Shown here: piece by piece, positions 1-8,093 of the stretch | How positions within the stretch are numbered: the stretch's first letter is position 1 | How the letters are laid out: each line of letters begins with the position of its first letter | Origin: Candidatus Melainabacteria bacterium | GTDB taxonomy: Bacteria; Cyanobacteriota; Vampirovibrionia; Gastranaerophilales; Gastranaerophilaceae | Length of the DNA: 18,633 bases | Assembly: GCA_003258725.1 (NCBI GenBank) | Contig: QHMG01000020.1 | Span: 1-18,633, forward strand | Reading direction: 5' to 3' | The notes under the pieces: model-generated | Databases searched by the model: none | What the model was told of the DNA's origin: nothing | The model's input: only the letters and a program-made list of their open reading frames with translations | Translations under genes and position numbers: made by a program

Positions 1-91
1 AGTACAAGTATTATCAAACGAATACCAAGCAGTAAAACAAGGCGAACAATCAGAAGCTAAAAACATCGCTCCTCAATTCGGTTTAGCATAA
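1..91 (+). CDS. 3' end of a gene entering from the left
   Basis: An open frame, with codons starting at position 2, runs to a TAA at 89-91 and gives about 29 residues ending NIAPQFGLA. It is rich in Gln, Glu and Ala, which suggests a helical C-terminus. An intrinsic terminator follows about 20 nt later, as expected for the end of a transcription unit. Too little is present to name a family; the start and body lie outside the window. Confidence 0.5.
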   Translation, partial: VQVLSNEYQAVKQGEQSEAKNIAPQFGLA

Positions 92-111
92 TATCTCCTC
101 TTTAAATAAAT

Positions 112-150
112 AAAAAAATCTTCTACTGAATAAGTAGGAGATTTTTTTTT
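112..150 (+). terminator. Rho-independent terminator after the left-edge gene
   Basis: A 9-bp stem (ATCTTCTAC at 118-126 with GTAGGAGAT at 134-142, one G-U pair) with a 7-nt loop is followed by nine T residues (142-150). The A-run before the stem gives weaker termination on the other strand. Confidence 0.85.
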
Positions 151-163
151 AGTATTAAATATC

Positions 164-197
164 GAATGTTGACATTCCGAGAATAATTATTAAAAGA
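164..197 (+). promoter_or_regulatory. Candidate promoter with a palindrome over the -35 box
   Basis: A perfect TTGACA -35 hexamer lies at 169-174. No perfect -10 follows; the nearest fit is TAAAAG at 191-196 after a 16-nt spacer. The -35 box sits inside the inverted repeat GAATGT-TG-ACATTC (164-177), a plausible operator for a regulator of the downstream EF-hand gene. The palindrome is read directly; its regulatory role is inferred. Confidence 0.4.
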
Positions 198-219
198 ATA
201 ATAAAGAACGGAGGCTGTT

Positions 220-783
220 ATGTCAAGATTAATAGATGGAACTTCATTATTTACAGCAATGAATTCAGGCTTAACAAACACATATTCTATTTTATCATCA
301 CAATTTACTGATGGTATAACATTAACAAATTTAGCAAATAAAGATTCAACAACTGCATTGACTTCAAACGGTTTAAATACAAATTTTAAATCTTATTTGC
401 AATCAAATTTTAATAGCATTGACAAAGATCATGATGGTAAAATTTCCTCAAATGAATTACAAGATTTGACAACAAGTTTATCTAGAAATGGTATGACTAT
501 AGAACAACTTTACCAATTAGGTAGTTCAACAGGAATGTCATCATCTTTATTGGATACTGTTGTTTCACATTTTAACGAAATTGACAAAAACAAAGACGGA
601 AAAGTTACAAATGAAGAAATTCAAGCATACGGAGTTGATTCTTCTGTTGCAAAACTAAGAAAAAATGATAGAACTCAAATGTTAAAATCAATGTCAACAT
701 TCTATGATACTTCGGTTTCAAGTGATAGTAGTTTATTAGATTATAAGTATTTAAGTGATAGCTCATCATCAAGTGATGATTAA
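220..783 (+). CDS. EF-hand calcium-binding protein, two loops
   Basis: A 187-residue protein with two canonical 12-residue EF-hand loops. Loop 1 is at residues 68-79 (DKDHDGKISSNE) and loop 2 at 122-133 (DKNKDGKVTNEE); both have Asp at positions 1, 3 or 5, Gly at 6 and Glu at 12. They are separated like a pair that binds two Ca2+ ions. The first ~60 residues are Ser/Thr/Asn-rich and the tail is a Ser/Asp-rich low-complexity stretch (about 165-187). There is no signal peptide or membrane segment, so it is either cytosolic or exported by a non-Sec route. The ATG is fixed by GGAGG at 210-214, 5 nt upstream. It is a single-gene unit bounded by terminators on both sides. The calcium-binding fold is secure; the biological role (buffer, sensor or surface protein) is not recognisable. 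Confidence 0.85.
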   Translation: MSRLIDGTSLFTAMNSGLTNTYSILSSQFTDGITLTNLANKDSTTALTSNGLNTNFKSYLQSNFNSIDKDHDGKISSNELQDLTTSLSRNGMTIEQLYQLGSSTGMSSSLLDTVVSHFNEIDKNKDGKVTNEEIQAYGVDSSVAKLRKNDRTQMLKSMSTFYDTSVSSDSSLLDYKYLSDSSSSSDD

Positions 784-786
784 CAA

Positions 787-818
787 AAAAAATCCACCTG
801 TTAAGGTGGATTTTTTTT
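787..818. terminator. Bidirectional terminator shared by convergent genes
   Basis: The stem AATCCACC/GGTGGATT (791-798 and 805-812) has a 6-nt loop and is extended by an A-run on the left and eight T residues (811-818) on the right, so it works in both directions. It ends the EF-hand gene on the plus strand. It also directly abuts the stop codon (817-819) of the minus-strand permease gene, so the T-run overlaps that stop. Confidence 0.88.
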
Positions 819-1548
819 AAAGATAAAATATTAAATTTATCAAAAAGTCAGCCATTAGCATATATATAGTTGATTTAATTGCAGCTTGCGTTGTTGATAT
901 ACCAACATCTTTTGCTCCGCCTTTGGTCGTATAGCCTTGTGTTGCACAAACTAAAGCAACTAATCCACCAAATACAGAGGCTTTAAACAAGCTTATATAA
1001 ATATCTCTTGTATTTAGCCATAACCAAACAGAATTTACATATCTATTAGGGTGTAAACCTATTGTTGCCGCAGATACAAGCATACCACCCAAAATACCAA
1101 TTAATTCTGTAATAATTACAACCATTGGAACTGTAATAATTCCTGCCAATATTCTTGGTGAAAAATAATAACCGATAGGATCAACTTTTAAAGTTTTGAT
1201 AGCATCAACTTGGGATGTAACCTGCATATTAGCAATTTCAGCTGAAATAGAAGTACCAGCTCTAGCACCAATTGCTAACGCAGTAAATCCTGGAGCTATT
1301 TCTCGAATAATAACTACAGCAATAGTTCCGCCAATATAAGAATCTGCACCTGACATTAAAAATTGTTTGGCAACTTGAATTGCAATTACTGCCGCCGCAA
1401 TAAATGATATAATCATTGATATTGGTAATGAATCATAACTTATGGCTGCAGCTTGATTTAAGACACTTTTAAAGCGAACTTGCCCTGAAAACAAGTACTT
1501 TATGCTTGAATATAAATATTTTACGCATAAACCGAAAAAACTAATCAT
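817..1548 (-). CDS. MlaE-family lipid ABC transporter permease
   Basis: A 243-residue integral membrane protein of the MlaE/YrbE/TGD1 permease family, which moves phospholipids between membranes together with an MlaF-type ATPase and an MCE-domain protein. The family signature is clear: REIAPGFTALAIGARAG near residues 82-98, then AEIANMQVTSQVDAI (103-117), and late in the protein QGYTTKGGAKDVG (204-216) before STTQAAIKS. About five hydrophobic segments are present and the length is slightly under the usual ~255-260. It overlaps the end of ilvE by 8 nt (ATGATTAG) and has no clear ribosome-binding site of its own, so translation is probably coupled to ilvE. No ATPase or MCE gene is visible here, so its partners must be encoded elsewhere. 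The family is certain; the exact lipid is unknown. Confidence 0.9.
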   Translation of the reverse strand: MISFFGLCVKYLYSSIKYLFSGQVRFKSVLNQAAAISYDSLPISMIISFIAAAVIAIQVAKQFLMSGADSYIGGTIAVVIIREIAPGFTALAIGARAGTSISAEIANMQVTSQVDAIKTLKVDPIGYYFSPRILAGIITVPMVVIITELIGILGGMLVSAATIGLHPNRYVNSVWLWLNTRDIYISLFKASVFGGLVALVCATQGYTTKGGAKDVGISTTQAAIKSTIYMLMADFLINLIFYL

Positions 1549-2455
1549 ATACAGGCATGCACCATTCTTTATATTTTGGAACTTTACCTTTTACAACATC
1601 AAAATATAACTTTTGCAATTCTAAAACTTTTTGACCGACTTCACCATTGCCAATATTCCTGTTATCAATTGAACAAATTGGAACAATTTGAGCACCAGTA
1701 CCACAGAAAAAGGCTTCCTCTGCAGAATATAATTCGCTTCGGTCAATTACTCGTTCTTCTACTTCCCAACCTAAAACTTCTTTTGCAAGTTGAATAATTG
1801 TATTTCTTGTAACACCTGTAAGAATTTCTGATGTTGTAGTTGTTGTAACAAGCTTTCCATTCATGACTAAAAATAAGTTCATTGCTGCACCTTCTGCAAC
1901 TTTTCCAGTTTGAGAAAGAACAATTGCTTCATCAAAGCCGTTCATGCGTGCCTCTGTTGAAATTAAAGAGGCATTTACATAAGCTCCATTAATTTTTGCT
2001 CTTGGTGGAATTGAGTTATCAGAATTTCTTCGCCACGTTGAAACACAAGCTCTTAAACCTTTATTTGCAAAATAATCCTTCATTGGGAATGCAAATATTA
2101 AGTACTTGTCAGGATTGTCCATCAAATGAGGTCCAATTCTATCCGCTGATTTATAAATAATTGGTCGAATATAAACATCTGATTTAAAATTATCTTTTTT
2201 TAACAAATTTTTAAGAATATCCAAATGCTCATCTAAAGTATAACAACCGTCCATATACATAATTTTTGCACTTTGGAATAATCGTTCGAAATGTTCTTTT
2301 GGTCTAAAAACGTACAATTGTTTTTCATCTTCATTATAATAAGCTCTCATTCCTTCAAAAACCGCAGTTCCGTATAAAAAAGCATGTGTCATTACTGGAA
2401 TCATAGCTTTATCTTTATCAACATATTTTCCGTCTAGGTAAACGTATTCAGTCAT
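1541..2455 (-). CDS. ilvE: Branched-chain amino acid aminotransferase
   Basis: A 304-residue fold-type IV PLP enzyme that interconverts valine, leucine and isoleucine with their 2-oxo acids, using 2-oxoglutarate/glutamate; cytosolic. The Schiff-base lysine is K154 in RAKINGAYVNAS. The cofactor-binding EGAAMNLF (188-195), TGVTRNT (213-219) and GTGAQI (252-257) are in the expected order, and the N-terminal segment HAFLYGTAVFEGMRAY is typical of IlvE. Length matches the family (~300). The ATG has a strong AAGGAGG 4 nt upstream (2460-2466). It is the first gene of a minus-strand pair, with the MlaE-like permease overlapping its stop codon. A related D-amino-acid or 4-amino-4-deoxychorismate lyase function is possible, but the motifs fit IlvE best. 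Confidence 0.93.
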   Translation of the reverse strand: MTEYVYLDGKYVDKDKAMIPVMTHAFLYGTAVFEGMRAYYNEDEKQLYVFRPKEHFERLFQSAKIMYMDGCYTLDEHLDILKNLLKKDNFKSDVYIRPIIYKSADRIGPHLMDNPDKYLIFAFPMKDYFANKGLRACVSTWRRNSDNSIPPRAKINGAYVNASLISTEARMNGFDEAIVLSQTGKVAEGAAMNLFLVMNGKLVTTTTTSEILTGVTRNTIIQLAKEVLGWEVEERVIDRSELYSAEEAFFCGTGAQIVPICSIDNRNIGNGEVGQKVLELQKLYFDVVKGKVPKYKEWCMPVYD

Positions 2456-2596
2456 AAAACCTCCTTATTATTTACATTCAATGTTCGCATAAAAAACTCT
2501 AATTTTAAACAAAATATATATAAATATTACAGTTTTAGTCGTAAAAATGGATTTTTTTCTACTTTTTTTATAAGATTAGAACATAAGGCAATAGTT

Positions 2597-4153
2597 ATGG
2601 AACTAATTCTAGACTTATTATATATATATATCGCTATTTTTTCACTATATTATTTCATTTTAGCTATTAGAAGTTTAAATGATAGAAAATTTGTTGCGTT
2701 TAGAAGACACATGGCAAATGTCGAACAAGATTTGTTGTGCGCTATTGTGTATTCACACAATAACTATGATGCATTAAAAAATATATTAGAACAATTAGTT
2801 CACCAAACATATTCAACTCAAAACTTTTTAGTATATGTCATTTTAGACAATTGTACAGACCATTCAGAAGAGTTGTTGTCAGATAGATTAAATATCAAAG
2901 TTTTAAACCTAAACGATGGAGTTACTGTTGGCAAAGACCAAGCAATATCTATTTTGCTAGAGGAGTTAAGACAAAATACAACAATAAATTCTTATGTATT
3001 CTTAGATGTCAATAAATTTATAGAAGAAGACTTCTTGTTAAATGTAAATCGTGCTTTAAAGCTATCTCCTGTTGTTGTTGGGCAAACAATAGTTATTGAA
3101 AATGATAATTTAACCTTCTCTGAAAAGGTTAACATTACTTGTCAAAAATACTTTAACAACTTTATAAGATATGCACGAGCATTAATGGGGTTAGCAGACA
3201 GAATTGATTCTTCTGTATTTGCCATAAATAAACAATTTGTAGAAAAAATTGATGCCTTAGATTTGAAAGACATCAATACTGAATTAAAATATAGTATATT
3301 ATTATCAAAACTGGGATATCCTTGTTTATATGTTCCAGATATTAAAACTTATGTAAAATCATATAATTTTAAGCTAACAAAGCCGTCTATAAGTTACAGA
3401 ATAAAACTATTTAAACAATGTTTTTCACAGCTATTTACGCTAAACTTTAAATTTGTAGAGCATGCATTCTCATTAATCGCACCAAGTTCTTTGGTTGTTC
3501 TTGTTTTATCTTTATTTTATTTAGGATTAACTTATAAGTTTTACTTTATGTTTAACTTCATGGTTGTATTTACAATCTTCTCATTGCTGTTATTAGGTTT
3601 TGCTATAAGTATTATAAAATCAGAATTATATGCTAAAGACTTTTTATACTTAGCAATTTATCCATTTTATTCAATTGGTCACCTACTAGATAATTTACCA
3701 CCTTACAGATTTATAAAAAAACATTTTTTGAATAAATCAAAGAAGGATATTCAAAAATATACAGTAAATGTTATTGCAACAAATGGTAAAGCTAACATAC
3801 CTTGCAAACTAGATTTAATCTCTGAAAATGGTTTGGCTATGGTGGTGTTTAGATTTAAAAAGAAAAAATTCTCATCAAATAAGCAAATTCGTATGGTAGA
3901 AGCATTGAATGAGTTAACTTCAAGGCTAAATGATTACGGTTTTCAACTAAAAATTTGTTATTGTTGTGAATACTTTTCTAGCGTCGTTGACGGTTCACAA
4001 AACATGATTAATGGCTTGTGTAACTTCGACTTTAAGGATAGAGTGAAGGGGGAAGAATTGCAAACATTGTTATGGAATTCTTGTTCAATGTGCCATCCAA
4101 AGAAAATGATTAGCGTAATTGAGGATATTCGATTAAATCAGGATAATAAATAA
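2597..4153 (+). CDS. Degenerate membrane GT2-like protein with Cys-rich C-terminal domain
   Basis: A 518-residue protein. Residues 1-25 form a membrane anchor, and about 45-260 resemble a processive family-2 glycosyltransferase: SHNNYDALKNILEQL, the nucleotide-sugar region LDNCTD (83-88), then FLDVN (135-139) where the metal-binding DxD would be. Three or four hydrophobic segments follow (about 284-365). The catalytic set looks eroded: DxD reads DVN, the acceptor-side E-D pair reads KDINTEL, and no QxxRW is visible. Residues ~375-518 form a soluble tail with Cys at 454, 456, 457, 475, 496 and 499 (CYCC, CSMCH), which could bind zinc. The start follows AAGG (2585-2588) at 8-nt spacing, and a TATAAG at 2569-2574 may be its -10 box. 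It heads a five-gene unit; the next ATG is 3 nt after its stop. It may have lost catalysis and serve as a binding or assembly protein. Confidence 0.7.
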   Translation: MELILDLLYIYIAIFSLYYFILAIRSLNDRKFVAFRRHMANVEQDLLCAIVYSHNNYDALKNILEQLVHQTYSTQNFLVYVILDNCTDHSEELLSDRLNIKVLNLNDGVTVGKDQAISILLEELRQNTTINSYVFLDVNKFIEEDFLLNVNRALKLSPVVVGQTIVIENDNLTFSEKVNITCQKYFNNFIRYARALMGLADRIDSSVFAINKQFVEKIDALDLKDINTELKYSILLSKLGYPCLYVPDIKTYVKSYNFKLTKPSISYRIKLFKQCFSQLFTLNFKFVEHAFSLIAPSSLVVLVLSLFYLGLTYKFYFMFNFMVVFTIFSLLLLGFAISIIKSELYAKDFLYLAIYPFYSIGHLLDNLPPYRFIKKHFLNKSKKDIQKYTVNVIATNGKANIPCKLDLISENGLAMVVFRFKKKKFSSNKQIRMVEALNELTSRLNDYGFQLKICYCCEYFSSVVDGSQNMINGLCNFDFKDRVKGEELQTLLWNSCSMCHPKKMISVIEDIRLNQDNK

Positions 4154-4156
4154 ATT

Positions 4157-5629
4157 ATGAAAAGATTGGGGATATTATTAATATTACTTGTGTCATTAAT
4201 AGCGCCTTGCTGTGCAAATGAGCTTGTTGATGACTATTTTGATATTGCCCAAAATTACTTAGAAGTTGGTGACACTACAAGAGCACTTGAGTATATTGAT
4301 TATGTCTTAATGATTAATCCAAGATGCACTAAAGCTCTTCAGTTAAAAACTCGTTTATTGCCTCAAGAATCTAATGATGATTTGTCACGAGCGGCAATGA
4401 CAATTTCAAAACAAAAGAATTTATCGGATTTAGCAATTTTAGATATTCCTAAGACTGATAAATTAAAAATTGAAAATAATTCTGATTATTATAATAAACA
4501 AGGTAAACAATTTTACATAAATGAAGAATATGACAGCGCAATTCAAAGCTTCTTTAGAGCAGTTTCTGTTGATAATAAAAATTATATTGCCTATAACAAT
4601 CTTGGCATGGCATATTGGATGAAAAATAACTTATACAGCGCAGAAAAATACTTTAAAAAGGCCGCATCTATCAGCAAAACATACCCACAACCTTATATTA
4701 ATTTAGCTTTATTATATAAGCAACGTGGTGACTTAGATAAACAGTATTCATATTTAAAAAAAGCACTAGATGTAAATCCGACAAACTATTGGACTTACTA
4801 CTTGTTGGGTGACTATTATACCTCAATTGACGACTATCCTGCTTCAATTCCATATTATGTTGATGCTATTAATTTAAATTCAAACTTTGCGCCACCTTAT
4901 CTTGCTTTGGCAATTGCTGATTTTAAAACTGATAAATACGAACAGTCAATTACAACTTTAAAGAATTATATTGAATTTAATCCGAATTCTGATTTTGCAT
5001 ATTCAATGCTTGCAAAAAATTATTATATTTTAGGTGATTATTTAACCGCAAAAAAATATATAAAAACGGCAATTAGATTAAATCCAACAAACATTTATAG
5101 ACTTGAACTTGCAAAAATTGAATATAATGCAGGACAATATAGCAATGCCTTGTTAAATTTACAAATTATCGAACCAGAATATCAATATCCAGAGATTTAT
5201 AATTATATTGGGTTATGTAATTTAGCTCTAAGGCGCTATGAATTGGCAATTATAAACTTTAACAAAGCTATTGTTTTAGACAATAAACGAGCAATTTATT
5301 ATTATAACTTGGCTCAATGTTACAAGCAAATTGACGATAAAAACAATTACGTAAAATATATGAATACCGCACTTCAAGTTACTCCTGTACTATATCAAGA
5401 TTACATTGATTTAAGTTGTATTTACTATAATACAGGCAAGGTAAATTTAGCAGTAAAAATGCTTCAAGATGGAATTCAAGCAATTCCAAATAATAAGCCT
5501 TTATACTTAGCTCTACTAAATTTATACGATAGACTTGATGACCAAGCTGGTTATAATTATATTAAGAGTGAAATAGAATCGAGATTTAATTCAGATGAGA
5601 AGAAAAAAACATTCAAGTTTACTAAGTAA
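4157..5629 (+). CDS. Exported TPR-repeat protein (about 12 repeats)
   Basis: A 490-residue protein. Residues 1-21 are a Sec signal peptide (MKRL, then a leucine-rich core, cleavage likely after CCA-21). One TPR lies near residues 25-60, then a less regular stretch to about 105, followed by eleven contiguous 34-residue TPRs to about residue 480. The repeats show the usual pattern: Y-N-L-G, A-Y, then A-I-xx-F-xx-A and xxP at the helix ends. TPR superhelices bind peptides or proteins, so a scaffold or chaperone in the periplasm or envelope is likely. It begins 3 nt after the GT2-like gene and its last 35 nt overlap the next gene. No enzymatic domain is present. The repeats and export signal are clear; its partners can only be guessed from operon context. 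Confidence 0.85.
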   Translation: MKRLGILLILLVSLIAPCCANELVDDYFDIAQNYLEVGDTTRALEYIDYVLMINPRCTKALQLKTRLLPQESNDDLSRAAMTISKQKNLSDLAILDIPKTDKLKIENNSDYYNKQGKQFYINEEYDSAIQSFFRAVSVDNKNYIAYNNLGMAYWMKNNLYSAEKYFKKAASISKTYPQPYINLALLYKQRGDLDKQYSYLKKALDVNPTNYWTYYLLGDYYTSIDDYPASIPYYVDAINLNSNFAPPYLALAIADFKTDKYEQSITTLKNYIEFNPNSDFAYSMLAKNYYILGDYLTAKKYIKTAIRLNPTNIYRLELAKIEYNAGQYSNALLNLQIIEPEYQYPEIYNYIGLCNLALRRYELAIINFNKAIVLDNKRAIYYYNLAQCYKQIDDKNNYVKYMNTALQVTPVLYQDYIDLSCIYYNTGKVNLAVKMLQDGIQAIPNNKPLYLALLNLYDRLDDQAGYNYIKSEIESRFNSDEKKKTFKFTK

Positions 5630-6596
5630 ATTTTTTAACTTCATTTTTACAACTTTATTGGTTGTTGTAACCGCATGCGGAATTCAAATATACTGTAACG
5701 CAGCAGGACTTGGTTCTAGTGCAAACACCCTAAAATTTGCACAAGTTAGCGATAACCATTTATCAACAGATACTGTAAATAAGGCTTATAGATTAACGGC
5801 TCAATCGGGACAATTGCTAGATGACGCAATTGAAGTAATTAACCAAACCCAAAATTTAGATTTTGTATTTTTTACGGGTGATATTATTGACGTACCATTT
5901 GAAAAAAATATGAAGTTATTTTTTGAGCATGCGAATAAATTAAAATATCCATATTATGCTGTTCCTGGAAACCACGATTTATGCTTGGGTGGATATTTAA
6001 ATCGTCGTTTATATGTGCAATTGATGAACGAATATAATAAGACCTATAAATTTAACAAAACATATTATTCCTTTACTCCTAAAGTTGGTTTTAAAGTAAT
6101 TGCACTTGATCCAATTATTGATACAAGACTAACAGCTCAAGGAGAACTACCAGAAGAACAATTAGAGTTTTTAGATAAAGAATTAGCTTCAGCTGGTAAT
6201 AATACTGTTTTAATATTTATGCATGTTCCACTAAAACAACCATTTTCAAGTGATAGTCACAGACTTGTTAATGCAGATGAAATGTATTCAATTTTAAAAA
6301 AATATAACAATCCAATAGGACTTTTTACTGGTCATTACCACACAACAAAGGTTACAAAAGAGGGTAATCTTGTTCACGTAAGCACACCTGCATTAATTTC
6401 TTATCCAAATGCATTTAGATTTGTGACAGTTCACAATTATAAAAATAAATCTGTTTTTGAAATTCAATACATGCCAACAAGATTGCACGAATTGCAAACT
6501 AAAGCTAAGTTGATGGTATTCCATGCCTCAACATACTATGGAGACGAAAAAGACAGAACAGTAACTATTACAATACCAAAGGGAGACAATAAATAA
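5595..6596 (+). CDS. Exported calcineurin-like metallophosphoesterase
   Basis: A 333-residue protein of the calcineurin-type metallophosphoesterase superfamily. The metal-ligand series is complete and in order: SDNH (D53, H55), GDIID (D96), GNHD (N126, H127), H210 in FMH, and GHYH (H247, H249). Such enzymes hydrolyse phosphomono- or diesters at a two-metal centre. The N-terminus is basic (MRRKK) then hydrophobic (13-27); VTAC at 25-28 fits a lipobox, so it may be a lipoprotein, though cleavage after CNAA (34-37) is also possible. The start lies 35 nt inside the upstream TPR gene; it is kept because it gives a complete signal sequence and no good later ATG exists before the fold. Its stop overlaps the next ATG by 1 nt (TAATG). 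The closest functional classes are the CpdA/Icc-like and UDP-sugar phosphoesterase groups; the substrate cannot be read from sequence. Confidence 0.87.
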   Translation: MRRKKHSSLLSKFFNFIFTTLLVVVTACGIQIYCNAAGLGSSANTLKFAQVSDNHLSTDTVNKAYRLTAQSGQLLDDAIEVINQTQNLDFVFFTGDIIDVPFEKNMKLFFEHANKLKYPYYAVPGNHDLCLGGYLNRRLYVQLMNEYNKTYKFNKTYYSFTPKVGFKVIALDPIIDTRLTAQGELPEEQLEFLDKELASAGNNTVLIFMHVPLKQPFSSDSHRLVNADEMYSILKKYNNPIGLFTGHYHTTKVTKEGNLVHVSTPALISYPNAFRFVTVHNYKNKSVFEIQYMPTRLHELQTKAKLMVFHASTYYGDEKDRTVTITIPKGDNK

Positions 6597-7525
6597 TGAA
6601 CGAAGAATTTAAAGTTAAATTTAGAGGCGTAAGAGGTAGTTATCCATGCGCAAATAAAAAATTCATGCAATATGGAGGAAATACATCATGTGTTGAAGTT
6701 AGAGTGGGCGGACACTTAATTATTTTAGATGCAGGCACAGGTCTAATTGAATTAGGCAGTGAACTTTTAAAAGATCACATTATGTCGGGTTCACATCTAA
6801 AAGAAAGAAAGCCTATTGAGGCAACAATGCTATTAAGCCATATCCACCAAGACCACATTATTGGCTTTACATTCTTTGCACCAAATCATATTCCAACAAC
6901 TAAATTAAATGTTTTTGGAACATCAAATTACAACGAAGATTTAGCTGATGAATTGGCACAATTGTTGTTTACTAAAACTTTTCCTATTGATTTAGGTGAT
7001 ATCGCTGCGAATTTAAACATTTGTGATATTGACGAAACTGAATGTATTATTTTAAGACATGGTAGTGACCCAATTATAAAGAGAGTGTCAGAAGATGAGG
7101 TTGAAATTTTACCTGAAGATGTAATAATTACATCTTACAAGTCTTATGCTCATCCTCAAGAAGGCGTTGTCATTTATAAAATTGAATACAAAGGTAAATC
7201 TTTAGTTTATGCAACAGACAAAGAAACATATTTTGGCGGAGACAAAAAACTTGCAAACTTTGCAAGAGGTTGTGATTTGTTAATTCATGATACTCAATAT
7301 ACAACTGAAGATTACTTAAATCCTCATGCGCCAAAGCAAGGCTTTGGACACTCTACATTTGATATGGCACTAGAATGTCAAGATTATTGCCACGCTAAAA
7401 AGGTTATCTTCTTCCACTTTGACCCAAGCTATGATGATGATAAACTTAATAATATTGCAAAAATTTATGGTGATTTAGCTGACAAAGCAGATTTCGCATA
7501 CGAAGGATTAGAAATAAATATTTAA
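6596..7525 (+). CDS. Metallo-beta-lactamase-fold hydrolase (phosphodiesterase-like)
   Basis: A 309-residue cytosolic MBL-fold protein. Hallmarks in order are GVRGSYP (11-17), YGGNTSCVEV (26-35), LDAGTGL (44-50), the metal motif HIHQDH (82-87), H186, D208 in ATDKE, D232 in HDTQY, H252 in GHST and H274 in FHFDP. This arrangement is that of the PhnP/cyclic-phosphodiesterase-like branch (VRGS plus GGNTSC opening), not of true beta-lactamases, so a phosphodiester or cyclic nucleotide is the likely substrate. Its ATG overlaps the stop of the phosphoesterase gene by 1 nt, with GGGAG at 6581-6585 as ribosome-binding site. There is no signal peptide, in contrast to its exported neighbours. The fold and metal site are secure; substrate specificity is inferred. 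Confidence 0.9.
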   Translation: MNEEFKVKFRGVRGSYPCANKKFMQYGGNTSCVEVRVGGHLIILDAGTGLIELGSELLKDHIMSGSHLKERKPIEATMLLSHIHQDHIIGFTFFAPNHIPTTKLNVFGTSNYNEDLADELAQLLFTKTFPIDLGDIAANLNICDIDETECIILRHGSDPIIKRVSEDEVEILPEDVIITSYKSYAHPQEGVVIYKIEYKGKSLVYATDKETYFGGDKKLANFARGCDLLIHDTQYTTEDYLNPHAPKQGFGHSTFDMALECQDYCHAKKVIFFHFDPSYDDDKLNNIAKIYGDLADKADFAYEGLEINI

Positions 7526-7526
7526 G

Positions 7527-8093
7527 ATGTTAAAGAAATTTCTTATAATATTAGCTCTATTAATAATTCCGTCAACAACTTATTCTTATGATGTAATAGG
7601 TCTGACAGATGTTAACCCTGAAAAAAATGCATATATTCATAACAATTATGGACTAATGTATTTGGATATGGGGCAATATTATGCTGCAATTCAAGAATTT
7701 AAGATTGCAATTTCGCTTAATCCAAATACTCAAGCATCTTCCGTGTATTATAACAATCTAGGTGAAACATATTTAAAACTAGGCTATTACTCGATGTCGA
7801 TAGATTGCTTTGAACGAGCTATAAACAAAAATCCATTAAATTTTAAATATTATTTGAATTTGGTTACTTCTTATCAATATATGGGTATACTTGACAAAAA
7901 GCTAAATACCCTTACAAAAAACAAACAGACGCCTCTTGATGACATTACAATTGGCTTAATTTATATTGCTAAAGGTCAAAAACAAAAAGGTATCGCAATG
8001 CTTGATAGTTTTGTAATGAAGGAACCTAAACTTTATATCACAGATGGCGTAAAATACTACTTGCAGCAATTTACAGACTTACAGAAGAAGTAA
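7527..8093 (+). CDS. Small exported TPR protein
   Basis: A 188-residue protein. Residues 1-20 look like a Sec signal peptide (MLKK, then an Ile/Leu-rich core, cleavage near TYS-20). Two well-formed TPRs follow: about residues 32-66 (NNYGLMYLDMGQYYAAIQEF) and 71-105 (YNNLGETYLKLGYYSMSIDC); a weaker third lies further on. It starts 1 nt after the MBL gene stop and is the last gene of the five-gene unit. Its 3' end overlaps the 3' end of the opposing TOPRIM gene by 23 nt. It may act with the larger TPR protein of the same unit. No catalytic residues are recognisable. Confidence 0.83.
   Translation: MLKKFLIILALLIIPSTTYSYDVIGLTDVNPEKNAYIHNNYGLMYLDMGQYYAAIQEFKIAISLNPNTQASSVYYNNLGETYLKLGYYSMSIDCFERAINKNPLNFKYYLNLVTSYQYMGILDKKLNTLTKNKQTPLDDITIGLIYIAKGQKQKGIAMLDSFVMKEPKLYITDGVKYYLQQFTDLQKK

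Noticed and set aside
1576..1797. Plus-strand open frame inside ilvE
   Set aside because: Antisense shadow of a clear aminotransferase; composition is not protein-like.
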